Shown piece after piece: positions 33,738 through 43,381 of a stretch of 64,000 bases of DNA. A program made the position numbers and the translations under genes. This stretch comes from an uncultured Maribacter sp. (lineage in GTDB: Bacteria > Bacteroidota > Bacteroidia > Flavobacteriales > Flavobacteriaceae). The stretch is taken from the NCBI RefSeq assembly GCF_947496775.1, contig NZ_CANMDU010000008.1, positions 1 through 64,000 on the forward strand, in the 5' to 3' direction. The notes beneath the pieces are model-generated. The model worked only from the letters and a program-made list of their open reading frames with translations, was not told the DNA's origin and did not search any database. Position 1 is the stretch's first letter. Every line of letters begins with the position of its first letter.

Positions 33738-35414
33738 ATGAACATAAAAACGATTTTCTTTACTGCTCTACTATTATTAGGTTTAATTGGATGTAAAGAC
33801 AACAAACCCATCCCGGATTTAAGCTCCTTAAATCTAGTAAGAGGAGATCTTTTACTGTGTGGAGATGGGCAGTTCGGAGAGCTTAAATTTTCATTATCCT
33901 GTAGTTATGAAACAAGGGAGAATTTTGATCTTGCTGTAGCACTCTTACATTCGTTTCAATATGCCGAAGCCGAAAAGGCTTTTGTAAAAGTAATAGATAC
34001 TGATCCTAATTGCCCCATGGCATATTGGGGAGTTGCCATGAGTATTTATCATGCCGCTTGGTTTCCTCCCACAGAAAAAGATTTAATAAAAGGCTCTAAT
34101 GTTTTAGCTGTGGCAAAACAATTGTCTATGGATGAAAAACAACGTGCATATATAAACGCTATTGATGCTTTTTACACCAACTGGAAAACGGTTGACCATA
34201 AAACAAGAGCTAAACGTTTTGAAATGGAGATGGAAAAAATATACCTTAAATATCCAGCAGATATTGAGGCCGCCATTTTTTATACTTTGGCTTTATATTC
34301 TACTAGAGATAGAGTTGGTAAAGAATATACAAACGAACGTAAAGCAGGGAAAATACTGGAAACCATTTTTGCGGAAAACCCCAATCATCCAGGTATTGCA
34401 CATTATATTATTCATAATTACGACAACCCTGTGTTGGCACACAAAGGCTTAGAAACGGCAAGGCGTTATGCTAAAATAGCACCTTCATCTTCTCATGCAC
34501 AGCATATGCCATCTCATATTTTCACGAGACTAGGTATTTGGAAGGAATCTATACAATCTAATTTATTGTCGGCAGAAAGTTCAAGGTGCTATACACAAGC
34601 CGCTGCATTAACTGGAGCTTATTTTGAAGAATTACATGCAACAGATTATTTGGTTTATGCTTACTTGCAAAAAGGAGACAACGTAAACGCAGAAAAGCAA
34701 TATAACAAAATAAAAGAGTTAAAAACTTTTTACCCTGCTAATATAACTGCTGCTATATACCCAGTAGCTGCAATACCTGCTCGTTTGGCTCTTGAAAATG
34801 GAAATTGGGAACAAGCTGCAAATTTGGAATTAACAGAAATAGATTTGGACTGGGAACTATTTCCTTGGCAAAAAGCCATACATCACTTTGCTAGAGCTTT
34901 TGGCGCTGCTCAGTTAAAAGATTTCAATGCGGTAGAAAAGGAAATTAACATCTTAAAAAAGCTTCGTCAAAATTTAATCGCACAAAACGACCCTTCAAAG
35001 AATATTCAAATAAAACAGGTAGAAATTCAGATAAAAACGGTGAGAGCTTGGTCCAATTTTAGAAAGGGAGAAAGAAAAAAAGGACTTCTATTAATGAAGG
35101 AAGCAGTTATTATTGAACGAAACACTAGTAAACATCCAATAACACCAGGAGATGTTTTGCCTGCCATAGAATTGTTTGCAGATATGTTATTAGAATCTGG
35201 AAATAACGAAAAAGCATTGATGGCATATCAAGAAAATTTAAAAAGACACCCATACAGATTAAATGGTTTGTATAGTGCAGCAATAGCGGCTCAAGAGTTA
35301 GGCGATAAAGAAAAGGCAATGCAATATTTTAAACAATTAATTGAATTAACAAAAGAATCTAATAGCAATCGACCTGAAATAGAGACGGCTAAAAAATATA
35401 TTCATAAATCGTAA
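33738..35414 (+). CDS. TPR lipoprotein with conserved His motifs (first of pair)
   Basis: The protein has 558 residues and a lipoprotein signal ending LLGLIGC (C19). The body is helical with tetratricopeptide repeats, for example FDLAVALLHSFQYAEAEKAF near residue 75 and later GNNEKALMAYQENLKRHPYR. Two His clusters stand out: AHYIIHNYDNP at about 220-230 and HAQHMPSHIFTRLG at about 253-266. The same motifs recur in the next gene, so they are probably functional, perhaps metal- or heme-binding. The gene is followed by its homologue after 9 bp and then by an SCO gene after a further 6 bp, a three-gene operon. Function is unknown. Confidence 0.8.
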   Translation: MNIKTIFFTALLLLGLIGCKDNKPIPDLSSLNLVRGDLLLCGDGQFGELKFSLSCSYETRENFDLAVALLHSFQYAEAEKAFVKVIDTDPNCPMAYWGVAMSIYHAAWFPPTEKDLIKGSNVLAVAKQLSMDEKQRAYINAIDAFYTNWKTVDHKTRAKRFEMEMEKIYLKYPADIEAAIFYTLALYSTRDRVGKEYTNERKAGKILETIFAENPNHPGIAHYIIHNYDNPVLAHKGLETARRYAKIAPSSSHAQHMPSHIFTRLGIWKESIQSNLLSAESSRCYTQAAALTGAYFEELHATDYLVYAYLQKGDNVNAEKQYNKIKELKTFYPANITAAIYPVAAIPARLALENGNWEQAANLELTEIDLDWELFPWQKAIHHFARAFGAAQLKDFNAVEKEINILKKLRQNLIAQNDPSKNIQIKQVEIQIKTVRAWSNFRKGERKKGLLLMKEAVIIERNTSKHPITPGDVLPAIELFADMLLESGNNEKALMAYQENLKRHPYRLNGLYSAAIAAQELGDKEKAMQYFKQLIELTKESNSNRPEIETAKKYIHKS

Positions 35415-35423
35415 ATCAAACTT

Positions 35424-37154
35424 ATGAAAACGAAAACTGGAGTATTAATTGCTGGGGTTTTACTTTTAAGCTTAGTCCATTTGATAAACAAAAACTCAAA
35501 ATCAGCTAGTAAAATTGATTACCAAAAAGCTTCATTCAGTTTTACGAAATGTACTCCTACCAAGTTTTTGCTAGAGGTAATAGACAGTACCAAACAAATA
35601 TCACCTTTGTTTAAAAATTTAGGCAATCTACATTTTCCGGTGACAGTTGAGAACAAGCGTACACAAGATTTTTTTGACCAAGGTGTAAAGTTATCTTATG
35701 CATTTAACCATGCCGAAGGACATCGTTCCTTCATGGAAGCGGCACGTTTAGAACCTAAAACGGCAATGCCTTATTGGGGACAAGCTTTTGCTCTAGGTCC
35801 CAATATTAATGACCCATTACCAGATGATGAACGAAAAAATACAATTAATGAAGCCATTGTTAAAGCATTAAAATACGCACCTAAAGCAACCCCTAAAGAA
35901 CAAGCATTAATCAAAGCCCTTTCTGCTCGTTATAGCGAAGATTTAACCAAAGATATTACAGAGCTAAATATGGCTTATATGAAAGCAATGGAAACGGTAG
36001 TAAAAAAATATCCAGATGATGCGAACATCCAAATATTGTATGCAGCATCTGTAATGAATACAGTTCCATGGAATTATTGGGATAAGCATGGTAATCCTTC
36101 TCCAAACATAAAAAAAGCAAAAGCAGCTTTAGAAAAATCTATAGCGCTTGAACCAGAAAACCCAGGAGGGCATCATTACTATATTCATATGGTTGAGTTA
36201 CCTTTTCCGAATTTAGGTGAGCCAAGTGCCGACCAATTAGCATCTATAATGCCCGGAGCAGGACACATTGTTCATATGCCTTCGCACATTTACATTAGGG
36301 TTGGTAGATATTTAGATGCTGTAAAATCTAACCAAGCAGCAATATTAGCCGATGAAGATTATATTTCCCAATGCTTTGCTCAAGGCCTTTATCCTCTTGC
36401 CTATTATCCTCATAACATCCATTTTTTATGGTCCTCTGCGAGTTTATTAGGGGACAGTAAAACAGCCATAGATGCTGCTAAAAAAACAGCTGAAAAAGTA
36501 CCCGTAGGGGAACTTTTAGAACTTCCTTTTCTTCAAGATTTTGCCTCTGTCCCTTTGCAAGCCTATACTCGTTTTGGAAAATGGAATGAAATTTTAACAA
36601 TTCCTGCCCCACGTCCAGAATACAAACACCTTAATTTAATAAGGCACTATGCTCGTGGAATGGCTTTTATTAGAAAAGGAAATGAAAAAGAAGCGCAAGA
36701 AGAACTAAATGCCATTGCCAGCTTACAAAAAGACCCGGAGTTAAAAACGCTTATTGCTACTATGAATAATCCGTCCATCTCTTCAGCAAATATCGCATTT
36801 GAGGTAATTTCGGGTGAATTAGAAGCATTAAAAGGAAATATTACCAAGGCGATTGCCCATCTTGAACAAGCAGTTATTTACGAAGATGGTTTAACATATA
36901 CAGAACCCGCGGCATGGCATATTCCTACCAGACAAAATTTAGGAGCTATTTTACTAAAAGCGAAAAAGTATAAAGAAGCTGAAAAAATATACAAAGAAGA
37001 TTTAAATATTCTCCGCCAGAATGGATGGTCACTTAAGGGATTACAAAATAGTCTTAATGCTCAAGGAAAAACAAAAGAAGCCGCAGTCATTAAGATTGAA
37101 TTTGATAAAGCATGGGAACATGCAGATATTAAAATTAGAACTTCTATATTATAA
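35424..37154 (+). CDS. TPR protein with conserved His motifs (second of pair)
   Basis: A 576-residue homologue of the preceding protein. It has an N-terminal membrane anchor (GVLIAGVLLLSLVHLI) without a lipobox Cys, then FFDQGVKLSYAFNHAEGHRS around 90-110 and PYWGQAFALGPNINDPL. The His clusters are present as GGHHYYIHMVELPFP (about 248-262) and GHIVHMPSHIYIRVGRY (about 280-296). C-terminal TPR units (YKEAEKIYKEDLNILRQNGW) complete it. Conservation of HxxHMPSHI and H(Y)xxxH between the two paralogues while most other positions differ argues for a catalytic or metal-binding site. The operon partner SCO suggests copper, as an inference. Confidence 0.8.
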   Translation: MKTKTGVLIAGVLLLSLVHLINKNSKSASKIDYQKASFSFTKCTPTKFLLEVIDSTKQISPLFKNLGNLHFPVTVENKRTQDFFDQGVKLSYAFNHAEGHRSFMEAARLEPKTAMPYWGQAFALGPNINDPLPDDERKNTINEAIVKALKYAPKATPKEQALIKALSARYSEDLTKDITELNMAYMKAMETVVKKYPDDANIQILYAASVMNTVPWNYWDKHGNPSPNIKKAKAALEKSIALEPENPGGHHYYIHMVELPFPNLGEPSADQLASIMPGAGHIVHMPSHIYIRVGRYLDAVKSNQAAILADEDYISQCFAQGLYPLAYYPHNIHFLWSSASLLGDSKTAIDAAKKTAEKVPVGELLELPFLQDFASVPLQAYTRFGKWNEILTIPAPRPEYKHLNLIRHYARGMAFIRKGNEKEAQEELNAIASLQKDPELKTLIATMNNPSISSANIAFEVISGELEALKGNITKAIAHLEQAVIYEDGLTYTEPAAWHIPTRQNLGAILLKAKKYKEAEKIYKEDLNILRQNGWSLKGLQNSLNAQGKTKEAAVIKIEFDKAWEHADIKIRTSIL

Positions 37155-37160
37155 ATAGTA

Positions 37161-37844
37161 ATGAACGAAACCAAAAAAACAAACTACGCTTATTTACTAG
37201 GTGCATTTTTCATAACCGCTGTGTTAGTTTTAATGTATTCTGTTGTATTCGAGTCTAAAGATAGTGAATTACCAATTTTCAATCCCTCCGATTTTAATCC
37301 AGAATTGGTAGATGCCTTAGTACAAAGAAACAATAACCATATAGTTTCTGATTTTTCACTTACCAATCAGAATGGAGAAAAAATCACTCAGGCGGATTAC
37401 GAGAATAAAATTTATGTAGCAGATTTCTTTTTTACTCGCTGTCCTAGTATTTGCCCAGTTATGTCTAATAACATGAAAAAGTTACAAGATATATTCGCCA
37501 ATGACGATGACATTATGCTTTTATCATTATCTGTAACTCCCGTTTTAGATAGTGTACCTCTGTTAAAAGAGTATGCAAATGAACATGGGGCAATTAAAAA
37601 TAAATGGAACATTACAACAGGAAACAAAAAACACATTTACAACTTAGCCAGAAAAAGCTACTTTGCGGTTGTAGAACAAGGAGATGGAGGTCTTCAAGAC
37701 TTTATACATACTCCCAACTTTATTCTTGTAGACGCACAAAAACAAATTCGCGGTGTATATGATGGTACAAAAGATAAAGAAATAAAAAGAATTATTGCAG
37801 ATATTAAACTCTTGCAAAAAAGGGCACATAAAAGTACAAATTAA
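37161..37844 (+). CDS. SCO1/SenC family copper-binding thioredoxin-fold protein
   Basis: The protein has 227 residues: an N-terminal membrane anchor (about 10-27) and a periplasmic thioredoxin-like domain. The copper/redox CxxxC motif is CPSIC (C94, C98) in FFFTRCPSICPVMSNNM, and the third ligand His is near 183 in DFIHTPNFILVD. Known SCO proteins deliver copper to cytochrome oxidase or act as thiol-disulfide oxidoreductases. No oxidase gene lies nearby; instead the gene ends the TPR-TPR-SCO operon, starting 6 bp after the second TPR gene. Its stop overlaps the convergent IclR gene by 4 bp. Confidence 0.93.
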   Translation: MNETKKTNYAYLLGAFFITAVLVLMYSVVFESKDSELPIFNPSDFNPELVDALVQRNNNHIVSDFSLTNQNGEKITQADYENKIYVADFFFTRCPSICPVMSNNMKKLQDIFANDDDIMLLSLSVTPVLDSVPLLKEYANEHGAIKNKWNITTGNKKHIYNLARKSYFAVVEQGDGGLQDFIHTPNFILVDAQKQIRGVYDGTKDKEIKRIIADIKLLQKRAHKSTN

Positions 37845-38611
37845 CCTCCTATTAATTTGTTAATTGTCCGTTGTGTTTCCTTTATTGCTTCTAATATTTT
37901 TACCATTTTTATCTCCGAATCTAAACTAGAACTAAAAACGGATATTGCTAAAACACTATTTAAATCCGAATCATTCTCCCCTATTGGTACGGCAACATCT
38001 GTAACACCACTTGTTAATTTACTATCTGAAGAAGAGTAACCAGCTTCCTTTACTTTTTCTATTGCTAAATGAAAGTCTTTGCGTTTTTTTGCAGACCATT
38101 CTTTATAATACACATCTCTAGACAAGATAACATTTCTTTTTTCCTCCGACATAATAGATAATAGAACTTTTCCAGAGGTAGTCATGGTTAGTGGAAAATG
38201 TGTTCCTTCCTCAATAGATAAAGACACGGCTTCAGGGCTTCTTTTTTGAGAAATAATAAGTAATTGTTCATTATCCAAAATACTCAAATGACAAGACTGT
38301 CTTGTAATTTCTGTTAAAGCTTGCATTGGATACTGAGCCACTCTTTTTAACTCATCGAATGGAGTATGAGTATGGGATAAACTATACATTTTTAATGACA
38401 ATCTATACTTTCCTGCATTGCTTCCTCGAGATAAATACCCTCTCTCTTCTAAACAGACTAACATACGATAAATTTCACTCGGAGTCCTATTAATTCCGCT
38501 TGCAATTTCTGCCTGAGACATTGGAATACCAACTTTAGAAAGGTACTCCATAATATCTAACCCTTTATCCAATGCTGGGGCATTATATTTAGTCGGTTGT
38601 GTTTCTGCCAT
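37841..38611 (-). CDS. IclR family transcriptional regulator
   Basis: The protein has 256 residues from ATG 38611 (MAETQPTKYNAPALDKGLDI); an ATG 15 bp upstream adds only MLLLI. The N-terminal winged helix-turn-helix has PMSQAEIASGINRTPSEIYR and ERGYLSRG at about 30-70. The C-terminal effector domain carries PMQALTEITRQSCHLSIL, LTMTTSGKVLLSIMSEEKR and SSSDSKLTSGVTDVAVPIGE. IclR regulators respond to small carboxylates or sugar derivatives and usually control the adjacent catabolic genes. It diverges from the RhaT-like gene across 95 bp, so it is the probable regulator of the cluster to its right. Confidence 0.93.
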   Translation of the reverse strand: MAETQPTKYNAPALDKGLDIMEYLSKVGIPMSQAEIASGINRTPSEIYRMLVCLEERGYLSRGSNAGKYRLSLKMYSLSHTHTPFDELKRVAQYPMQALTEITRQSCHLSILDNEQLLIISQKRSPEAVSLSIEEGTHFPLTMTTSGKVLLSIMSEEKRNVILSRDVYYKEWSAKKRKDFHLAIEKVKEAGYSSSDSKLTSGVTDVAVPIGENDSDLNSVLAISVFSSSLDSEIKMVKILEAIKETQRTINKLIGG

Positions 38612-38643
38612 AATCAAAAGTAACATAAAAACCGCATAGAAAA

Positions 38644-38695
38644 AAGGTTTAGATATATTTTGAAATTTTATATATAAAAATGATATTTGTATATA
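38644..38695 (+). promoter_or_regulatory. Promoter/operator region between IclR and the transporter
   Basis: A TTTTG followed after 19 bases by GATATTTG resembles the Bacteroidota TTTG/TAnnTTTG promoter. Between the boxes lies the 14-bp palindrome TTTTATATATAAAA, a possible binding site for the divergently encoded IclR regulator. AT-richness makes chance palindromes common, hence the low score. Confidence 0.35.
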
Positions 38696-38706
38696 AATAA
38701 AAATTC

Positions 38707-39783
38707 ATGATTCCGTCTAATCCATTTTCAGGTACTATAATCCATGCCATTGGCGGTGTTGCTGCTTCCACCTGTTATGTACCCTTTCAAAAAGTAAAAC
38801 AGTGGTCTTGGAATTCTTATTGGATTGTACAAGCGACCTTTGCTTGGTTTATTTTCCCATTAGTTATTGGCTTTTTAACCGTTCCTAATTTAATAGAGGT
38901 ATTTAGAGCCTCTCCTTCTTCGGTTATACTAAATGCTACAATACTCGGTGCTATTTATGGTTTTGGAGGCATGTGTTTTGGTTTTGCAATACGCCATATA
39001 GGTTATTCATTAACCTATACCATATCTATAGGAATTTCTGCTATTTTAGGAACTATTGTCCCTCTTTTAATGCACGGAGAATTAATACATAAATTTAACG
39101 AGCCAGGTGGTAATGTTATCTTTCTAGGAATGTTTATAGCCCTAGTAGGCATTATAATCTGTGGTATTGCAGGATACAGAAAAGAAAACGACCTAAAACA
39201 TAAAAACAAGGAAGAATCAGAGTCCCTAACTTTTAACATGAAAAAAGGGTTAACACTAACTATAATTGCAGGTGTTCTTTCCGCTGTTTTTGGAATCTCT
39301 TTAGAAGTAGGTGCTCCTATAGCAGAAATTGCGGGACAAAATGGCGCAGGAGATTTTCAAGGCAATGCAAATCTAATTCTATCTACAGGTGGCGCTTTCG
39401 CTACCAATTTTATTTGGTTTTTAATAGCCGGCATAAAGAGTGGTTCTCTTAAAGAAATAGTAGACGTTAAGGGTGTAGGAAGTAAAAAGTTACTACTAAA
39501 TTTTTTTCTATCTATTGTAAGTGGTGCCCTATGGTATGGTCAATTTTTCTTTTATGGTATAGCCCACGTAAAAATGGGAGCATACAAATTTGCTAGTTGG
39601 GTTATACATATGTCTATGTTAATATTCTTCAGCTATATTATAGGAATAGTAATGAAAGAATGGAAACAAGTGAGTAGAAGAACTTACATCACCCTATTAG
39701 TAGCACTGATAACCCTTATTTTTTCCTTTGTTATTATGACATATGGTAGCATGTTAGGAGCTACAAGTATACAGGAACATTAA
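38707..39783 (+). CDS. RhaT-like L-rhamnose/H+ symporter family transporter
   Basis: A 358-residue inner-membrane protein with about ten transmembrane helices, of the RhaT type (drug/metabolite transporter superfamily). Recognisable stretches are FSGTIIHAIGGVAASTCYVP at the N-terminus, GAIYGFGGMCFGFAIRHIGY around 82-101, TYTISIGISAILGTIVPLL, and ALWYGQFFFYGIAHVKMG in the second half. RhaT imports L-rhamnose; close relatives in Bacteroidota clusters may carry other 6-deoxy sugars such as L-fucose. As the first gene of the IclR-controlled run with a GH29 enzyme, it probably imports the monosaccharide that the run degrades. Confidence 0.88.
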   Translation: MIPSNPFSGTIIHAIGGVAASTCYVPFQKVKQWSWNSYWIVQATFAWFIFPLVIGFLTVPNLIEVFRASPSSVILNATILGAIYGFGGMCFGFAIRHIGYSLTYTISIGISAILGTIVPLLMHGELIHKFNEPGGNVIFLGMFIALVGIIICGIAGYRKENDLKHKNKEESESLTFNMKKGLTLTIIAGVLSAVFGISLEVGAPIAEIAGQNGAGDFQGNANLILSTGGAFATNFIWFLIAGIKSGSLKEIVDVKGVGSKKLLLNFFLSIVSGALWYGQFFFYGIAHVKMGAYKFASWVIHMSMLIFFSYIIGIVMKEWKQVSRRTYITLLVALITLIFSFVIMTYGSMLGATSIQEH

Positions 39784-39799
39784 TATTTTTCAATTTACA

Positions 39800-40957
39800 A
39801 TGATGAGTCAAAAAAGAATTCAATTAAAAGGTATAACTTGGAACCACAGTAGAGGTTTTACTTCGATGGTAGCAACTGCGCAACGATTTTCAGAGTTACA
39901 TCCTAATATAGATATTACATGGGAAAAACGTTCTCTGCAAGCATTCGCTGATGAGCCTATTAACGAATTAGCCAAAAGATTCGATTTATTAATCATAGAC
40001 CACCCTTGGGCTGGTTTTGCAGGTAAAACAAAAGTAATTTTACCTTTAGAAAAGCATCTTCCCAAGGCATTTATAAATGACTTAGCTGAAAATACGGTCG
40101 GCCGTTCTCATGAGAGTTATTCTTCTAACGGACATCAATTTGCCCTAGCAGTAGATGCTGCAACACCTGTTGCCTCTAGCAGACCAGATATTTTGAAAAA
40201 AAAGAAAATAAAACTTCCCGAAACATACGCCGATTTGCTAGCATTGGCAAAACAAGGACTTGTAGTTATGCCTGGTATTCCACAGGATACATTGATGAAT
40301 TTTTACATGATGTGTTGTACTATGGGAGAAGACGTTTGTTCCTCTAAAGAACATGTAGTAAGTGAAGAAATAGGAATTAAAGCATTACAAATGCTTAGAG
40401 AGCTAGTGGTAGAAATGGATTCTCAAATTTTTAATTGGAATCCCATTCAAGTCTATGAAGCCATGACACAAACAGATAAATATGCATATTGTCCTTGGGC
40501 GTATGGCTATACAAATTATAGCCGAAGAGGATATGCTCGTAAACCATTACATTTTCATGACATGATAGATATTAAAGGTTTTGGAAAAGCTGTTTCTACC
40601 CTTGGCGGTACAGGTTTAGCTATTTCCGCGCAAACCAAAGAACTAGAAACTGCCATAAAATATGTAGAGTACGTTGGTTCTGAAGAGTGCCAAAAAACTA
40701 TATTTTTTGATAATGGTGGGCAACCTGGACATAGAAAAGCTTGGCTAAACGAACATACAAATGAAGTTTCAGAAAATTTTTTCAAAAACACATTGCCAAC
40801 TTTAGACAGAGCTTTTTTACGCCCTAGATATAACGGACATATGTATTTTCAAGATAGAGCTGGTTCTCCCATCCGAGAGTATTTAATGCACGGAGGAGAT
40901 GAAAAAAAACTATTACAACAATTGAATGAGTTATATTTAAAATCATTAAATATATAA
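39800..40957 (+). CDS. Substrate-binding-like protein without a signal peptide
   Basis: The protein has 385 residues and resembles family 1 extracellular solute-binding proteins: [20 protein letters not shown] near the N-terminus, [13 protein letters not shown] around 65-77, [20 protein letters not shown], and a C-terminal [20 protein letters not shown]. Unlike ABC-transporter binding proteins it begins [20 protein letters not shown], with no signal peptide or lipobox, and no permease or ATPase gene is nearby. It is packed between the RhaT-like gene (16 bp) and a CoA-transferase (2 bp). It therefore probably acts in the cytoplasm, binding a pathway intermediate or serving an enzymatic or regulatory role. 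The family assignment is good; the function is not known. Confidence 0.8.
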   Translation: MMSQKRIQLKGITWNHSRGFTSMVATAQRFSELHPNIDITWEKRSLQAFADEPINELAKRFDLLIIDHPWAGFAGKTKVILPLEKHLPKAFINDLAENTVGRSHESYSSNGHQFALAVDAATPVASSRPDILKKKKIKLPETYADLLALAKQGLVVMPGIPQDTLMNFYMMCCTMGEDVCSSKEHVVSEEIGIKALQMLRELVVEMDSQIFNWNPIQVYEAMTQTDKYAYCPWAYGYTNYSRRGYARKPLHFHDMIDIKGFGKAVSTLGGTGLAISAQTKELETAIKYVEYVGSEECQKTIFFDNGGQPGHRKAWLNEHTNEVSENFFKNTLPTLDRAFLRPRYNGHMYFQDRAGSPIREYLMHGGDEKKLLQQLNELYLKSLNI

Positions 40958-40959
40958 GC

Positions 40960-42102
40960 ATGAAACCATTAGAAGGAATCTTAGTTTTAGAATTTGCACA
41001 ATTTATGGCAGGCCCATCCGCTGGACTTAGAATGGCAGATTTGGGAGCAAGAGTTATAAAAATAGAAAGACCAAATACTGGAGAAGCCGGAAGACGAATA
41101 GCTTTAAAAAATTTATTCTTAGATGGAAGTAGTTTGGTTTTTCATACCGCAAACAGAAATAAAGAATCCTATACCGCTAATTTAAAAGACCCAGAAGACT
41201 TAAAAAGAGTAAAAAAACTCATTAAAAAGGCAGATGTAATGACCCATAACTTTCGTCCGGGGGTAATGGAAAAGATTGGCTTAGATTATAATGAAGTGCA
41301 ATCTATAAATCCGAAAATGGTTTATGCTACTGTAACTGGCTATGGCACTACTGGAGCTTGGGTAAAAAAACCTGGACAAGATTTATTAGTACAATCCATG
41401 TCGGGTTTTGCAAATTTAACAGGTAACAAAGAAGATGACCCCGTTCCTGTTGGTGCTGCAATTTCGGATATTATTACCGGTACTCATTTAGTGCATGGAG
41501 TTTTAGCAAGTTTAATAAAAAGAAGTAAAACAGGCAAAGGTGCCCTAGTTGAAGTTAGTTTATTAGAGTCTACCTTAGATTTTCAATTTGAAGTAATTAC
41601 TACGTATTTAAATGACGGAAATCAAAAACCTCAAAGAGCTAAACAAGGTTCTGCACACGCCTATTTAGGTGCTCCATACGGAGTTTACAAAACAAAAGAC
41701 GGATATATTTCTCTGGCCATGGGTTCCTTATTAGAATTAGGAAAAATTCTAAAATGCGATGCTTTAGCTTATTACACCAATTCTGATTCTTGGTTTACTA
41801 AACGAGATGAAATCATGGATATTTTAAGAGAATTCTTAATTGAAAAAAATACGCAAGAATGGTTAGATCTCTTGGAGCCAAAAGGAATTTGGTGTTCCGA
41901 TGTTTATGATTATAAAAAGTTGTTAAATCATGAAGGGTATCATGTTTTAGGAATGGACCAAAAATTACCTTTACTTTCTGGAGAAAAAGTACATACCACT
42001 AGGTGCCCTATTCGTCTAGATGACGAAAGAATCTTTGCTTCCAAACCCGCTCCAAGAGTTGGGCAACATACCGAAGATATAATGAAAGAATTTAATTTAT
42101 AA
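40960..42102 (+). CDS. CaiB/BaiF (class III) CoA-transferase, first copy
   Basis: A 380-residue family III CoA-transferase. The family opening is [20 protein letters not shown], followed by [14 protein letters not shown] (26-39), [30 protein letters not shown] and the catalytic Asp D141 in [13 protein letters not shown], and later [20 protein letters not shown]. Such enzymes move CoA between carboxylic acids through an aspartyl-CoA anhydride. It begins 2 bp after the binding-protein-like gene and is followed by a clearly homologous copy of equal length. The acid substrate is unknown; the neighbours suggest a sugar-derived acid. Confidence 0.93.
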   Translation: MKPLEGILVLEFAQFMAGPSAGLRMADLGARVIKIERPNTGEAGRRIALKNLFLDGSSLVFHTANRNKESYTANLKDPEDLKRVKKLIKKADVMTHNFRPGVMEKIGLDYNEVQSINPKMVYATVTGYGTTGAWVKKPGQDLLVQSMSGFANLTGNKEDDPVPVGAAISDIITGTHLVHGVLASLIKRSKTGKGALVEVSLLESTLDFQFEVITTYLNDGNQKPQRAKQGSAHAYLGAPYGVYKTKDGYISLAMGSLLELGKILKCDALAYYTNSDSWFTKRDEIMDILREFLIEKNTQEWLDLLEPKGIWCSDVYDYKKLLNHEGYHVLGMDQKLPLLSGEKVHTTRCPIRLDDERIFASKPAPRVGQHTEDIMKEFNL

Positions 42103-42121
42103 ATCTATAAAGTAAAGAAAT

Positions 42122-43264
42122 ATGAAACCTTTAGAAGATATTCTAATTATAGATTTAAGTCAATTTTTATCAGCACCCTCTGCAACATTAAGATTAGCAG
42201 ATATGGGCGCAAGAGTCATTAAAGTAGAAAGACCTCTAACAGGTGATATTTGTCGGCAATTATATGTTTCTAATGTCATCTTAAATGGAGAATCTTCCGT
42301 TTTTAGGGCTATCAATAGAAACAAAGAGAGTTTTCAAGCTGATTTAAAAAACGAAACAGACAAACAAAGGGTTCTTAAACTGGTTGAAAAAGCAGATATC
42401 TTGGTTCATAATTTTAGACCAGGAGTAATAGAACGTTTAGGGTTTGATTATGAAACTATTCAAAAAATAAATCCAAATATTATTTATGGTGAAATTTCTG
42501 GATATGGAACTGAAGGTCCTTGGAAAGGAAAACCTGGTCAGGACTTGTTATTACAATCTATTTCTGGATTAACATGGATAAACGGAAAAGGAAAAGATGG
42601 TCCAGTTCCCGTTGGATTAGCAATTGCAGATATTTTATCTGGCTCGCATTTGGTACAAGGTATTTTAGCGGCTTTAATTAAAAAGGCTAAAACAGGAAAA
42701 GGAACCAAGGTTTCTGTTAGTATGCTAGAATCTATTATAGATTTTCAATTTGAGTCCATAACAACTTTTTACCATGATGGAGGCCAACCAACAACAAGAC
42801 CCGAGAGTAATAGTGCCCATGCCTATTTAGGCGCTCCTTACGGTGTATACAAAACCAAAACAGGATATTTAGCACTTGCAATGGGTGCTATACCTTTTAT
42901 TGGAGAACTAATCGGATGTGAAAAACTATTAACATATACGGAAGTAGAAAGCTGGTTTACCAAACGAGATGAAATTAAAAAAATAATAGCCAACCATTTA
43001 GCCACAGATACAGCGGAAAAATGGTTGTCAATTCTTGAACCTGCAGATGTTTGGTGTGCTAAAATCATGTACTGGGATGAATTATTTGAACACGATGGTT
43101 TTAAAGTGCTAGATATGATTCAGAAAGTAACCATGGGAGATGGGTTTTCTTATGAAACAACAAGATGTCCTATTAAAATTGACGGTACTTACTTAACATC
43201 AACCATAGGTTCTCCAGCTCTAGGAGAGCATACAAACAGTATTATCAAAGAACTAATATCCTAA
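42122..43264 (+). CDS. CaiB/BaiF (class III) CoA-transferase, second copy
   Basis: A 380-residue paralogue of the preceding gene, with about half of the residues the same. It keeps [36 protein letters not shown], catalytic D141 in [13 protein letters not shown], and [20 protein letters not shown]. Both copies retain the nucleophile, so neither is a decayed duplicate. Paired CaiB-type genes can encode two subunits of one enzyme, as in succinyl-CoA:malate CoA-transferase of Chloroflexus, or two activities in sequence. Spacing to the first copy is 19 bp, and a 117-bp gap follows before the dehydrogenase gene. Confidence 0.93.
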   Translation: MKPLEDILIIDLSQFLSAPSATLRLADMGARVIKVERPLTGDICRQLYVSNVILNGESSVFRAINRNKESFQADLKNETDKQRVLKLVEKADILVHNFRPGVIERLGFDYETIQKINPNIIYGEISGYGTEGPWKGKPGQDLLLQSISGLTWINGKGKDGPVPVGLAIADILSGSHLVQGILAALIKKAKTGKGTKVSVSMLESIIDFQFESITTFYHDGGQPTTRPESNSAHAYLGAPYGVYKTKTGYLALAMGAIPFIGELIGCEKLLTYTEVESWFTKRDEIKKIIANHLATDTAEKWLSILEPADVWCAKIMYWDELFEHDGFKVLDMIQKVTMGDGFSYETTRCPIKIDGTYLTSTIGSPALGEHTNSIIKELIS

Positions 43265-43381
43265 AAATAGTCCTATGCGAATTTGATGCTTTTTAATCGG
43301 TAATTGCCATACACCCAAAGATATAGAAGTACTATCGAATATAGCTCAGGATAAAGTTTACAACATAGAAAATTCATACTA

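Noticed and set aside
43265-43381. Small gene or riboswitch in the 117-bp gap before the Gfo/Idh gene
   Set aside because: No frame with a proper start, and no stable hairpin or known aptamer pattern was found.
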